A stretch of 64,000 nt of DNA. Source: Ricordea florida. Taxonomy: Eukaryota; Cnidaria; Anthozoa; Corallimorpharia; Ricordeidae. The number at the start of each line of letters is the position of its first letter. Within the stretch, counting starts at the first letter, position 1. Positions 50,101-58,842 of the stretch are shown here, piece after piece. Position numbers and translations under genes: made by a program. The stretch lies in contig OX453272.1 of assembly GCA_949710005.1 (NCBI GenBank), positions 14,146,088 through 14,210,087 on the forward strand, written 5' to 3'. Under the pieces are notes generated by a model, which saw only the letters and a list, made by a program, of their open reading frames with translations, had not been told where the DNA came from and did no database searches.

Positions 50101-52329
50101 CTGCGGGCCAAGGCCTTTGAAATGTAAATACATTGCTAATTGATGAATGGTTGCTGCTGCAAAAAGTACTTCTGCAGTAGCATAACACCCATACGTGATG
50201 AAGTGCCCACGCTTGGAAGGATCACTCTTTGCCCCTGGCAGAGCATGGAGACGCATTTTCTTCAGTTCCAGAACCTTCTTCCACAGTCTCAGTATGTAAA
50301 TGCCACACGATATGGATTCTTGTACATCCTCAGGAGTGCCAAAGTCCGGAACACGGAAGGGTTGTATCAATGAGTAAACAGCTGTAACATACAGAATGGT
50401 ACCCGGAGATCCTTGAACATGTTTTTCTAAAAGATCTGCAATACGGGGAGTGAAAAGTCTTTCACAAGCGTCCGAGTTTTGGTCACAGAAGTATATCAAC
50501 AGCAAATCTGTGCCGCTGAATCCGCAGTCCAATCCCAATGCCTGGCAGCGGTGTTTTAGATCTTTAAGATGCTGGATAGTTGCGAGCCTTGGTGCCTTTC
50601 CAGTTTCTTCCCACATGGTCAAATCTCGGGTTACGTATTTCAAATTCTTTAGAAAGAGTCTTTGTTCATGATCGTAATCTAAGTAGGCAATCGATGGAAG
50701 AGGCCAGTAATACGGAGACAAATAACACTCGTCGTCGATTCCTAGACCCAGGTAAAGAACTCCTTCCTTTATCTCTTCGGGTGAAGGGGTCATAAGATGG
50801 ATGGCAGCTGACAAGGAGAAACCAGCTGAGTCAGTCGAATAACCAATTAAATTCAAAGGAGTCTTGCGGATGGCTCCTGAGTCGTCGTAGAAGCAGGCTT
50901 TTCTCAAAGCTTCCCAGTACTTTAGCAGGTGAACGGCCTTGTAACCTTTGTCTTGAGTCGGCCATATACAGTTAATCACTGTAGGCTTATCCAGTGCTGC
51001 CAGACAGGTCAAGTTATGAATGGACACTGTTTTAGCCAGCCGATTGTCAGAAATTAAACGATCTACCAGCCTCTTCAACGCTCCAAAGTCGTCAAAATCA
51101 CCTTTGAAAGAATCCTTTCTCGGAATTAGTATTTCCTCTTCATTCCATTTGTCAAAATCAGGACTCCATGCGGATCCAACCAACACAATGTTCCCGTCTT
51201 GCGCCTTTCGTGGATGGAGGTACCTCAGGCAACGAGCACCGTCGCTTGATTCGTTCACAGGGAGCCCTTTGAACTTACTTGCCGCCAAATTTATTGCATC
51301 CTTGTTCAAGCCAGGATGCAACCTTGACTGAGAGGAATGTTTAGCCGCCGTCGTTTCTTTAGGTAGTCCAAACATGTCTGCTAAAAGAGCGTAATTAGTC
51401 GGACCAAGTTCATTTTTGAACAGCCCACTAATGTCTTTTATCAGGTCCACGTAATGGTGGTTGTTGCCTTTTTGCAGCTTTGACGTTAAATTCTTTATTA
51501 TTAACATCTGAACTGGGTTCCTTTCTGAGATCCCTGTTTTCATCAAGCGTACCAGGTTAATTGCAAGCATTTGGTCGTCCCCATTTTCACATGCTTGATG
51601 AAGAGTCTCCTCCCAGTCTCTCGGAGTAAGTGTCCTCTTTACCAGCTGCTTAACTTCGGCCTCTGCTAGTTTTCTTCGTTGCTTTTCAACTTCTAAGGCG
51701 TCAATCATTTCTCCTCTCCTTGCATATCTTCTATTAAATCCGCTTAATCCCAACCTGTCAGTTTTGCCATCTAAACTGCCAGACTTCCGGTGTTGCAAAG
51801 TGTTCTTCAAGTCCCTTAATTGGCGGTAACAATTTTCGCATGTATAGGGGTGCTCGCCGTACGACAGTGCTTCCCCTTTGCAGGGTGGCTTAAGGCTTTT
51901 AATTCCTCCACTGATTTGGACCCATTTCCCATTGATTAGCACGTTTTGGAAAACAGGGAGATAGACAGACTTGTTTTTCGAGTTTGCTTCCTCTTTAAGA
52001 TCAGCAGCCTCTGCTTTATGCATTTCCTTCCAGGTGTTGTAAGAAGAGCATTTTTCATGACCTGGCGTTTGTGGACAACATTTCAACTCTCCATTCTTCA
52101 GTCTTTTCTTAAAAAGGCTTGAAGGGGTTGTTCTTCTGATTTGAGAATCGCTGGAAAAATTTTTAACGACCTCCGAATCCCATAGGTAACAGCAGTTTAC
52201 TTTCTGTTTGGTGTAGGTTGGTTTTTGAGACTCGGAGGTCCTTCCTAGTTTAAATGATCGGAAGACTTCGGAAAATATCCATAAATAGGCTTCTCTCTCT
52301 TCGCTCCGGTACTTTTTTTCACCTGACAA
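47146..52329 (-). CDS. Large transposon protein: DDE-like core, chromodomain, C48/Ulp1 protease
   Basis: 1727 codons in one frame (first codon TTG, so the frame probably joins the upstream one). A single CENCYRQL motif lies early. A DDE-like region has Asp near 498 (YSTDSAGFSL), Asp near 550 (YLDYDHEQ) and Glu near 756 (GTKSTERIIAEMQG), preceded by a helical block with TYGCYATAEVL. A chromodomain is at about 1157-1199 (EVEEVLSRRL ... YKVRFKGYGPEDDMW). The C-terminus is an Ulp1/SENP-type Cys protease with His near 1608 (CHWGLSIFD), Asp near 1624 (RFDDGYH), Gln near 1673 and Cys near 1687 (GTGSCGVGVV). All four catalytic residues are present. The combination marks an autonomous DNA transposon; the superfamily is not assigned. 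The large frame has no stops. Confidence 0.8.
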   Translation of the reverse strand: MSGEKKYRSEEREAYLWIFSEVFRSFKLGRTSESQKPTYTKQKVNCCYLWDSEVVKNFSSDSQIRRTTPSSLFKKRLKNGELKCCPQTPGHEKCSSYNTWKEMHKAEAADLKEEANSKNKSVYLPVFQNVLINGKWVQISGGIKSLKPPCKGEALSYGEHPYTCENCYRQLRDLKNTLQHRKSGSLDGKTDRLGLSGFNRRYARRGEMIDALEVEKQRRKLAEAEVKQLVKRTLTPRDWEETLHQACENGDDQMLAINLVRLMKTGISERNPVQMLIIKNLTSKLQKGNNHHYVDLIKDISGLFKNELGPTNYALLADMFGLPKETTAAKHSSQSRLHPGLNKDAINLAASKFKGLPVNESSDGARCLRYLHPRKAQDGNIVLVGSAWSPDFDKWNEEEILIPRKDSFKGDFDDFGALKRLVDRLISDNRLAKTVSIHNLTCLAALDKPTVINCIWPTQDKGYKAVHLLKYWEALRKACFYDDSGAIRKTPLNLIGYSTDSAGFSLSAAIHLMTPSPEEIKEGVLYLGLGIDDECYLSPYYWPLPSIAYLDYDHEQRLFLKNLKYVTRDLTMWEETGKAPRLATIQHLKDLKHRCQALGLDCGFSGTDLLLIYFCDQNSDACERLFTPRIADLLEKHVQGSPGTILYVTAVYSLIQPFRVPDFGTPEDVQESISCGIYILRLWKKVLELKKMRLHALPGAKSDPSKRGHFITYGCYATAEVLFAAATIHQLAMYLHFKGLGPQWASPYNSGTKSTERIIAEMQGKTNQLQSLDAQPTFGDMLNRSTKVQFNINAKQRLATAGANVASSHKRKRLAFAFKSKKFQESYVYPDKYCYFRQAQVLAHRKGIKKAQSLFTKYMPPQCVELLKDNCCWDKPYVYQKPEGCTVVEKPPQEGYSHIDKSFAIINEDIESECNLETNLEETEDGINIHNESYQDDKEETTVELNVEKTEDPEVDDSCSGRNWKISKWVEGSMTYIHIKQGLKILLPREYISRCRQKRHWASQYLPGKEPLKPKHDIFKYCNVALRVVRNNKQIYDIGRVEVIESTKDGSEVISFEKKGKMSVRVRCSLYTEADNDVYFVANDVLLTTWKPPSALIGAVELEPISESPGKFKLHPESRARLQELGFCSRNAKQECCESSNIEFHEECFDNDTGDDDEFYEVEEVLSRRLSKDTLSYEYKVRFKGYGPEDDMWLPSSYFNRPVTFESTSKFGRKSKHTLDPEIDEETQIKRRKQTSSREKRERAPPVKTSKRTHRIKNKGKAYRSSLNCRVSQQDSRKCEEKDEDDAKSKRKKPLPRKTAKSDLISEIPRTPFEKELPYSTKPEPSEDEAIVQSSLSSPHQKNVITLSSDDNSGNDSFNSNESDYLTESIKKDLSRRDDNFLTPRSLLARAELPSVDGKIQDYNVKRLSEENKLMVQDPLTVDRVPPMSVLKLSMDELRKKMNENRMAKHEYITVFPGYGCFSQEGLRILSRYDKMRSISREVAEETQWMAMAFEGKSDMDRQMVTKALLDRWNTSGKYLVELKGYKLTSQDLSILCCERYLNDEVMNLLIVKYCDEANVRLGRDFFTMLPSYATSKFCASAVNHVCFSVDMSTVQIIFLPVHIHGCHWGLSIFDVKNRDVRFDDGYHCHITKEMQDNTRIIITSFHQATGLPCFDISSWSPVQRFKIPMPDQPSVSATSCNGTGSCGVGVVYCVRDICNGFTKTFTWTFDNARQLRAQLMVDLLKK

Positions 52330-54143
52330 GTGGTCGCTTCTTTCGATTTTTCAAAGAAATTCAAAGCCTCCAAATGACATTTAGAATTGCTATGATCTTT
52401 GAGCTGTACCATGCCAGAAAAACTTAATGCCGCTGTACCCGACAAAATTGCATCCGAAGATGCGGATTTTGCTCTACAGAGTGAGTGTGGTATGCTATTA
52501 AGAATAGCCCATTTCAGGTGTGGTATGCAAATAGCGCAACTAAAGTTGCTCTTTTCCAGTTGGGTAAATTGCGGAAAAGCATCTCCTTCAAATGTGTAGT
52601 CGATGAGCTCACTTGCAAAGCTCCCAACCTTGACAGGAGGAAATGAAGCTGCATCAAAGGCTCGAATAGCACAATTCTTATGTTTGCTTGTAGTACCTGA
52701 AGCTAAATAGAGAGCAACGCGTTTCTCATTTGTTTTTCCAGGGTCCTTTACAACGTTGCTTAAGTATGCCTGGAATGAGGCGGGTCTCCCAGGAAGATTT
52801 AAAGGTGTCAAACTGTAAGGACTTTTTTTGAACCTTTCATATATCGCTGATGGTATTTTCCTTTCCTTGTCAAGTTTATTTTCTGCTGTACTCTTTGCCA
52901 AGTGACTTACATCACTTTCGCTTATACTTCCGAGACTGTCATTGTCATTGTCGCCTGCTTCACTGCCGTCACTTGGAACATACTCTTCATAACCATCGCC
53001 AGTTTCCAAGTCCTCCGTGTTGAGGTGCAGACTTCCGGCATTACTATCTGGAGAATCAGCGGGGTCTATTTCAACGTGAACGTTTGAACCTTCCATGATT
53101 GCGTTAGGGCTTTCAGGGTCCCTTTTACTTTCATTTTTTGCGTCGTCTTTGCTTGCAATGGGGCTATCGGGTATTGAAAAACGGGTTTCAAAGCAGTTTC
53201 TTTCCATCTCGCCTTTTGAATCTTGAAGATTTAAAATGACGCTTCCAGGAAGACCCAGAGGCGATTTTATAGCATCTTGTTCGATTGTACTAATTGAATC
53301 AACTTTCTCCGAACTGTGGTTAGGAACAAACGCTGATGTTTCAAAGGGACCTTTTTCCGTCTCACTTCTTGAAACCCCTTTGACTGGGTCGGCTACATCA
53401 TTGCTGCTTAGTTCTGAATCAGGTGACCGACCATTACTTAACATGGACGAACGGACTGCTGATAGCTGTTCTTGCAATAAAAGGTTTGAGCCACTTCTTG
53501 GCCACTGTTGTCTTAAGAACTGGAAAGGGCTATGTTTCTTCGATTGTTCCTCCATTCGACATACTTTCAGGAAGGGAGGCTGACCCAAAATGTTACCGAT
53601 ATGCGAAAAAAAGGCTGATCTTTGATCATCTTGCAACTGGTTGCTTTCTTTATAATGAAGCCAAAGTTGTTGCTTTGGTATCGCATCTGCACTGTCTCCC
53701 TCGCAGTAGTGTTTTTCCATCCATTCTTGAACTGTTTTTTGTTGGAAAGATGGTTTTGGCTTTTTGGGGGGCGTCTGCAATTTTGAGAACTTTGGTTGCG
53801 AATTTAAACAGCTAGTCGATGCCGCTTGGAGCGGACTTGGAGAGGCTGATCGCTTACTTGTCTCCCCTGATTGTCCTTTTCTATCGCTCAAAAGTGCGCT
53901 TGATAAAATAAGGCCCTTATACCCTATCCGCCGCCCTTTTTTCAGTATTGGAGAATAATTGTTGTAGCCCATGGTAGACAGTGATATTCCAAGATAGGAG
54001 AAAAAAATGTCTCTTCCCACCTCTTTCTTTTTCCAGGAAGAGAAACTTTCCCACAGCTGTTCTTTGCTGACTCTGCTTTCTTGTCCGGAACCTTCCGGCT
54101 GTTGTGATACACAGCATTTCAGCCACTGCTCAACATCTGACAT
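52245..54143 (-). CDS. N-terminal ORF of the same transposon: winged-helix-like repeats and zinc motif
   Basis: 632 codons. Residues 1-85 and 140-205 look like two copies of one DNA-binding fold (VEQWLKCCVSQ ... LWESF ... GRRIGYKGLIL; VQEWMEKHYCEG ... LWLHYKESNQ), of the winged-helix kind seen in viral primase and transposon proteins. A long Ser/Asp/Glu-rich linker follows. Near the end are Cys/His pairs (CAICIPHLKW, a later DHSNSKCHLEALNFF) suggesting a zinc finger. The frame overlaps the next one by 85 nt, offset by one base, at a run of seven A (52313-52319 region). This suggests one split protein. An upstream exon ending at 54530 can join in frame to the ATG at 54143. Confidence 0.7.
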   Translation of the reverse strand: MSDVEQWLKCCVSQQPEGSGQESRVSKEQLWESFSSWKKKEVGRDIFFSYLGISLSTMGYNNYSPILKKGRRIGYKGLILSSALLSDRKGQSGETSKRSASPSPLQAASTSCLNSQPKFSKLQTPPKKPKPSFQQKTVQEWMEKHYCEGDSADAIPKQQLWLHYKESNQLQDDQRSAFFSHIGNILGQPPFLKVCRMEEQSKKHSPFQFLRQQWPRSGSNLLLQEQLSAVRSSMLSNGRSPDSELSSNDVADPVKGVSRSETEKGPFETSAFVPNHSSEKVDSISTIEQDAIKSPLGLPGSVILNLQDSKGEMERNCFETRFSIPDSPIASKDDAKNESKRDPESPNAIMEGSNVHVEIDPADSPDSNAGSLHLNTEDLETGDGYEEYVPSDGSEAGDNDNDSLGSISESDVSHLAKSTAENKLDKERKIPSAIYERFKKSPYSLTPLNLPGRPASFQAYLSNVVKDPGKTNEKRVALYLASGTTSKHKNCAIRAFDAASFPPVKVGSFASELIDYTFEGDAFPQFTQLEKSNFSCAICIPHLKWAILNSIPHSLCRAKSASSDAILSGTAALSFSGMVQLKDHSNSKCHLEALNFFEKSKEATTCQVKKSTGAKREKPIYGYFPKSSDHLN

Positions 54144-54851
54144 CTAAAAAAAGACATAAAATGATAAATGTGAATATTATATTTAATTAATCAATGCATA
54201 TGGAATATTTTACATAACCGTGGGAAATTTTGCATCACATATGTTTCCAAAGAAGGGTTATTAAATACTACCCTATCTATTGACCTTGTAAACGAGAGCA
54301 ACATGTCTTTGGTATAGAATGGTTAGTATCAAGATGGAACTCTTTGATCAAAGATCTTTACTGTAAAAAATTCTTATTTGTTATATTATTAGTGACAGGA
54401 AAGGCAAATAAATAATTTTAAAAATCTTGGGAGAAAACTTCAACTTACAATTAATAAAATACGTAAATACTGATATTGTTTAAATGATGTAGGTTAAAAA
54501 ATGCCAGATATGTAATTATTGACTTTTACCTTAATAGTTTGTAGCTCAATGGCATTTTCGACCTGTCCGCCAGCACGTAACGTGTTCCTGAAAGTGATTA
54601 ATGCAATAACAATGCAGTTATACGAAGGACACTATATACGAGTAATTACCAGTTATCCCAGTAACTAGTATCGCTAGTTATCTAAAATAGTTTATATGAT
54701 CTCTTGCAATAATGTTACTGTATATATTATGTATTTTAGTTTTTTTTATTATAAATACCCAATTCCGCCCTTTTGCTGCACACGTATTTAACAGATTAAC
54801 CATCTATTTAAGAAATTTACTTTCAGAAAGAAACCGCCCAAGGCTAAACGA
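54144..54851. other. No further gene seen
   Basis: AT-rich upstream region of the large transposon gene. Apart from the small candidate exon at 54530-54587 nothing is supported. Short direct repeats are present, but no terminal inverted repeat matching the 45-47 kb side was found. Confidence 0.5.
54530..54587 (-). CDS. Possible 5' exon of the transposon gene
   Basis: 58 nt between an acceptor CACTTTCAG and a donor TTAAG|GTAAAAG. Its frame continues into the ATG at 54143 through a good acceptor (TCTTTTTTTAG). It would add about 19 residues. The evidence is only splice sites and an open frame. Confidence 0.35.
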
Positions 54852-55124
54852 TTGTCGGGGAAATGCCAGTTAGTTAATATTGTGATCAAAGTTTATAATA
54901 GCCTTATTCAACCACAATTTGATTATTGCAACGTAGTGTGGGGAAGCTGTAACAAGGGCCTTTCTGAAAAACTGCAAAGGCTTCAAAACCGCGCAGCTCG
55001 TACCCTAATGTCTGCGAGCTATGATAGTAATTTAGATGATTTGTTCCGGACACTGGGGTGGCGAAGACTAGAGAGGGAGAAAACTACGGTTCTGAACCAC
55101 AAGGATTTTGTCAAGGATTTTTAG
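54852..55124 (+). pseudogene. LINE reverse transcriptase C-terminal fragment
   Basis: About 90 residues with VYNSLIQPQFDYCNVVWG, EKLQRLQNRAARTL and LGWRRLEREK, the thumb and post-RT region of CR1/Jockey-type LINEs. No RT core is present and the fragment ends at a stop soon after. It is on the opposite strand to the other CR1 and L2 copies here and lies against the left end of element B. Confidence 0.8.
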
Positions 55125-55311
55125 CTTATAAGCTAAATTTATTTACCAAAACTTAATCAGAGATTTAATCAGAAAAATATTTTGCTTATTAATTTTTGTG
55201 AGCTCGATAATGCTTGCACACACCAGTAGAATATTTCCAGGACTCAGGAATTTAATCAGAGATTTATATGGGATTTATTGGGTAATATTTCTAGGACAGG
55301 GGTAAAAATGA

Positions 55312-55320
55312 TTTAAAGAT
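55312..55320 (+). promoter_or_regulatory. TTTAAAGAT box
   Basis: An exact copy of the element B consensus, 32 nt before the ATG at 55344. It shows the box also serves the only plus-strand gene on this side. Confidence 0.65.
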
Positions 55321-55343
55321 TTGATATTATTTACAAAGCAACT

Positions 55344-55739
55344 ATGGATCAGTTAAGAGATTTATATACTTATGAACTAAAAATAATAGCGAAAGATCTA
55401 GAAATTAAAGGAAGAGCAAAAATGAGTAAAAAAGAACTAATTAGGGAGATTACAAATTTCAAAGATGAGGAAATTACTCATTTAATTGAAAAAGTTATCC
55501 CTATTAGTAGAATTATTTGTGATCATGAGAAAATAAAAAAATTTTGTAGTGAATGTAATGGATATAATTGTATGCATAATAAATATAAATATCGATGTAG
55601 GGAATGTGGGGGATCACAAATATGCGAACATAATAAACAAAAACAACAATGTACAGAATGCGGAGGATCACAAATATGCGAACACAATAAACAAAAACAA
55701 CAATGTAAAGAGTGCCGTATGAATAAGAAATTGATTTAA
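55344..55739 (+). CDS. SAP-like / C-x-H zinc-repeat protein, element B
   Basis: 131 residues. The first 35 (LRDLYTYELKIIAKDLEIKG) resemble a SAP or Rho-N DNA-binding helix pair. The second half has four repeats of about 18 residues of the type C-x-H-x7-C-x2-C (CEHNKQKQQCTECGG). The last two are nearly identical in DNA (54-bp period). Such CxH...CxxCGG repeats are frequent in giant-virus proteins. A nucleic-acid-binding role is likely; the target is unknown. It converges with the penton-like gene. Confidence 0.65.
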   Translation: MDQLRDLYTYELKIIAKDLEIKGRAKMSKKELIREITNFKDEEITHLIEKVIPISRIICDHEKIKKFCSECNGYNCMHNKYKYRCRECGGSQICEHNKQKQQCTECGGSQICEHNKQKQQCKECRMNKKLI

Positions 55740-55803
55740 AGTAAAATATAAAGAATGTTGAAAATTATGTTATGTAACCCTATTTTGGTTTCATAACAAA
55801 AAT

Positions 55804-56439
55804 TTATCTAAATCTTAAACTAAAAGTTATTGGCAATCCCCTTAAATCAAGTTTTTTCCATTCAGTGTCTAAGATAGTTAAATCGAAGTGGTTTATGAGG
55901 CTCTCATATTTTTGAACCGGAATTGCCGGATAATCCTTTGAGGGTATGTTTGCAAGTAGGTTTGATGGTGTGAGTTTCACAAGTTCTCCATATTTGGTGT
56001 TATTCATATATGATGATTTATTATCCACTATACTACACATAAGTCTCAACGGCTCCTTAATCTGAATATTTATGGGGTATAATTTACCAGGATTTATAAC
56101 TTCAGGCACTCCTAAACCAAACGCCAACCCACTAGAAAGGCCAATTTTGAAGTTCTTATTTGAATAAAGATAGTCAACAGTATCAGTCTCAATGATTGTT
56201 ATTTTTTCCACTTCAGGATCATTAAGAAAGACTGATTGAAAATTACGAAGAGAATATGTACCGGATTGAATTTTTATGAAGAATTTATTCTTATCATTGA
56301 ATAATGTCTGGTGCTCCTTGAAATTAATCAACTTTTTGGTGTTTAAATTGCAATCCAGGAGCTGTATCTCACGAATATTTTTGAGTGGAGGATCTAAATA
56401 AATTCTAGTTTCTGAATCGCACATTGTAATACTGAACAT
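55804..56439 (-). CDS. Probable minor capsid (penton-like) protein, element B
   Basis: 211 residues from the Met at 56439, orthologous to 36901-37533. I chose this start, not the in-frame Met at 56523, because the element A protein begins at the same place and a TTTAAAGAT box lies 33 nt upstream. Beta-rich, with SITMCDSETRIYLDPPL near the start and IIETDTVDYLYSNK in the middle. In element B it is the last gene of the block, after the large anchored protein; in element A it comes before it. Confidence 0.6.
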   Translation of the reverse strand: MFSITMCDSETRIYLDPPLKNIREIQLLDCNLNTKKLINFKEHQTLFNDKNKFFIKIQSGTYSLRNFQSVFLNDPEVEKITIIETDTVDYLYSNKNFKIGLSSGLAFGLGVPEVINPGKLYPINIQIKEPLRLMCSIVDNKSSYMNNTKYGELVKLTPSNLLANIPSKDYPAIPVQKYESLINHFDLTILDTEWKKLDLRGLPITFSLRFR

Positions 56440-56463
56440 TTTTGTTTTGATTACATTAAATTC

Positions 56464-56472
56464 ATCTTTAAA
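56464..56472 (-). promoter_or_regulatory. TTTAAAGAT box
   Basis: It is 33 nt before the start at 56439 and just beyond the stop region of the preceding gene. It decides the start codon of the penton-like gene. Confidence 0.65.
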
Positions 56473-56485
56473 TTGATCAAAAAAA

Positions 56486-58075
56486 TTAACGAAATAAAAA
56501 CCAAGATAATAATCCCCCAGCAAATATTAAAACAATAAGATTATTTTGATGAGAAGATTTTTCTATATCATCTGTTTTGTCTGATTTATCGTTATTGCTT
56601 AATTTAGGTTTCTTTGGTTGAGGATTGGTATTTAATAAAACCTTTGATGTTCCTAAACTATTAGGTATTCCAACATTTTTTGTTTCGACATTTATTGAAT
56701 TATTTACCCCAAATTTCATATCTTCTGTTGCTATTTTCAGATTATTATTATACCCAACCGTGCTCTCTGTATTTATAATCATATTACTTGGCATCAACCA
56801 AACACCCGGAGCAACAGCCAAATCAAGCCGTAATTTAGTTTCCTGCACAGATTGTTGGTAATTTTGAACGGATTTAGAAATATCATTTACTTTAACAGAA
56901 CTTTCAAATAAGGCTTTGAATTCATTTTGTGTTTCTATTGCTCCTCCGCCAGTACCAAAAATAGAATTTCTGGTATTAACTTGAGCACCCAATATGCAAT
57001 AAACAAAAGCCTCAACTGATCTATTTATTCTTCCCAATCCGGCTTTTGTTAATCCATATCCAGATTCTGGTATAAACCACGCATATTGAAAATCTACAAA
57101 ATGATCATTTTGAAGCATAGATATTAAAGTCCCACCAAATTTTTTACCACCATAATCGGCAAATTTATTTATTTCACTGGGCCAAATATTTACATCAGGA
57201 TCATTAGGATGAATAATTCTTACGTTTTGATTTCCTCCTCCTACTGCTTGTGAACTACCACCTCCAGGAGGGATGTATCCTTTTCCATAATCAATGAATA
57301 CATCTCCGACCCCATGGTTTGCACCACCCTTAAATCTAAAATCAGCTAAAGGTTTATTCCATCCTTTAAAATCTTGATTATTGCTTAACCCAAATTCTGC
57401 GCACAATCTATTATAAACATTTTTGTCGTATGGATTATTTTTTGAAGAAAAAGTTTGTTCGCCGGGTAATGGCGCATTTAATTCCTGCAATATTCTTCTG
57501 ATGGTAAAGTATACGTGAAAAATAAAAAAACTTCTAATAACTCTTGGGTAATTTAAAATTTCAATTAAACTAACACCGCAGCCAGATGTTGCGCACCAAA
57601 CCGCCATGTTTAATTGCTGAGGCCAGTGATTAATATTTGGTTTACTCAACCAAGCTCTAGCTTCTTTGCCGCTAGTAAGTTCTACTGTCTGATTTTTAAA
57701 TACATTTGTCATCGCCGCAGTGAAATGATCTTTTTCTGAAACATATATATCTAAAAGTATTAACATTTTTGTTACATCGCTTGCAAATTCATCGAATCTA
57801 ACCCCGGGTATTGGATATGTTTTGTTTTTAAATGATAAACTTTTTGGAAATGAACTTACCTTAACTTTATTTTCTAACCCCAAATCTTCCCATAATAATG
57901 TTTTCAAATTATTAGAAAGATTTGCAGTCCAAGTTTCCCCAGAAGGATCATCATCGGACATAATTGTTGTTCCATTAACTTTCCATTCAATATACCCACC
58001 AAATGGATCATTTACAAATGAAAATTTATTGAGATTCGCGTTTGGATATCGAGTTCTGAAATCATCAAATAACAT
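56486..58075 (-). CDS. Large conserved structural protein with C-terminal membrane anchor, element B
   Basis: 529 residues from the Met at 58075, orthologous to 41034-42581. The upstream in-frame Met at 58138 is rejected because the element A protein starts at the equivalent of 58075 and a TCTAAAGAT box lies 37 nt before it. Conserved: QQLNMAVWCATSGCGVS, AWFIPESGYGLTKAGLGRI, VNTRNSIFGTGGGAIETQ and APGVWLMPSNMIINTES. A Gly-rich insert near residue 265 (IPPGGGSSQAVGGGNQN) is longer than in A. The last 17 residues (LIVLIFAGGLLSWFLFR) form a tail anchor. Function unknown; probably virion. Confidence 0.72.
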   Translation of the reverse strand: MLFDDFRTRYPNANLNKFSFVNDPFGGYIEWKVNGTTIMSDDDPSGETWTANLSNNLKTLLWEDLGLENKVKVSSFPKSLSFKNKTYPIPGVRFDEFASDVTKMLILLDIYVSEKDHFTAAMTNVFKNQTVELTSGKEARAWLSKPNINHWPQQLNMAVWCATSGCGVSLIEILNYPRVIRSFFIFHVYFTIRRILQELNAPLPGEQTFSSKNNPYDKNVYNRLCAEFGLSNNQDFKGWNKPLADFRFKGGANHGVGDVFIDYGKGYIPPGGGSSQAVGGGNQNVRIIHPNDPDVNIWPSEINKFADYGGKKFGGTLISMLQNDHFVDFQYAWFIPESGYGLTKAGLGRINRSVEAFVYCILGAQVNTRNSIFGTGGGAIETQNEFKALFESSVKVNDISKSVQNYQQSVQETKLRLDLAVAPGVWLMPSNMIINTESTVGYNNNLKIATEDMKFGVNNSINVETKNVGIPNSLGTSKVLLNTNPQPKKPKLSNNDKSDKTDDIEKSSHQNNLIVLIFAGGLLSWFLFR

Positions 58076-58103
58076 CTTATTCTTTGTGTTACAAATAATG
58101 TGA

Positions 58104-58112
58104 TCTTTAGAT
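58104..58112 (-). promoter_or_regulatory. TCTAAAGAT box
   Basis: It is 37 nt before the start at 58075 and lies inside the longer, rejected version of the reading frame. Confidence 0.6.
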
Positions 58113-58190
58113 CTTTTAAGAATAAGATGTAAAATCAATTAATACCTACAAAACAATTAAAACCAACTTCAGTTTTCTCATATGAAATTT

Positions 58191-58817
58191 TTAATGTCCT
58201 TTCCCTCCGACAAGTTCTTTTAATATATCTTCGCGGACTTCCCTCCTTAACGCTGGCATGTCCAAGTTTTTTTCTGTATCTCTCCGAAATTTTTGTCGAA
58301 CTTCTAGTTTTAGTTTTTGAAACTTTTCCAACTCCGCCAAAATTATGGAAAATTCTTGGTCGGATATAACATTATCTTTCAGAGCTTTTGAAACTAAATC
58401 GCTAATGGTGTTTAATTTTGATTTTGCAATTGCAGCGGTTTGTTCGTGTTTACTAACTTTACCAGAAAGTCTTTTTGCTGCATATCCGAATCCAATCGAT
58501 AATCCGCCAAAAACCCCACCGACAACACCCAAAGGCACACCAATAATAGCACCAAAACCAGTAAGAGATGTACTCAAGCCACTTGCGGATAGAATAACTG
58601 AAATCAAACCACCAGAAATACTAATTTTTGTACATATGGTTCTCGCTCTATTATATTTTTTCCTTACTTCTTCGTAATGTTTAATTTCTTTCTCTAGATT
58701 TTGTAATACCTCGCTTGATTTTTGCAGTCTGAAATTAACCGACTGAAGGGAGGAACTAGGATCTGTATTATTAAGGTCGGTCGGTAATTGAGGATAAATT
58801 TTATTGTAGTCATCCAT
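58191..58817 (-). CDS. Glycine-rich membrane protein, element B
   Basis: 208 residues. A helical charged region (LQNLEKEIKHYEEVRKKYN) precedes a hydrophobic Gly-rich hairpin (SGGLISVILSASGLSTSL and GAIIGVPLGVVGGVFGGLSI), then a charged helical tail ending in KELVGG. Orthologue of the split gene at 37565-40635. The intact copy here confirms the start and length of that gene. A TTTAAAGAT box lies 34 nt upstream. The hydrophobic pattern resembles membrane-inserting helical hairpins; no function is known. Confidence 0.75.
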   Translation of the reverse strand: MDDYNKIYPQLPTDLNNTDPSSSLQSVNFRLQKSSEVLQNLEKEIKHYEEVRKKYNRARTICTKISISGGLISVILSASGLSTSLTGFGAIIGVPLGVVGGVFGGLSIGFGYAAKRLSGKVSKHEQTAAIAKSKLNTISDLVSKALKDNVISDQEFSIILAELEKFQKLKLEVRQKFRRDTEKNLDMPALRREVREDILKELVGGKGH

Positions 58818-58842
58818 ATTGTATTTTACTGATCACCGTGAT

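Noticed and set aside
52313-52319. Classical -1 programmed frameshift heptamer
   Set aside because: The frame change is in the -1 direction, but the zero-frame codons give G AAA AAA, not X XXY YYZ with identical X, so a standard slippery site is not present.
58076-58138. Longer N-terminus of the large anchored protein in element B
   Set aside because: The extra residues are absent in element A and contain the promoter box.
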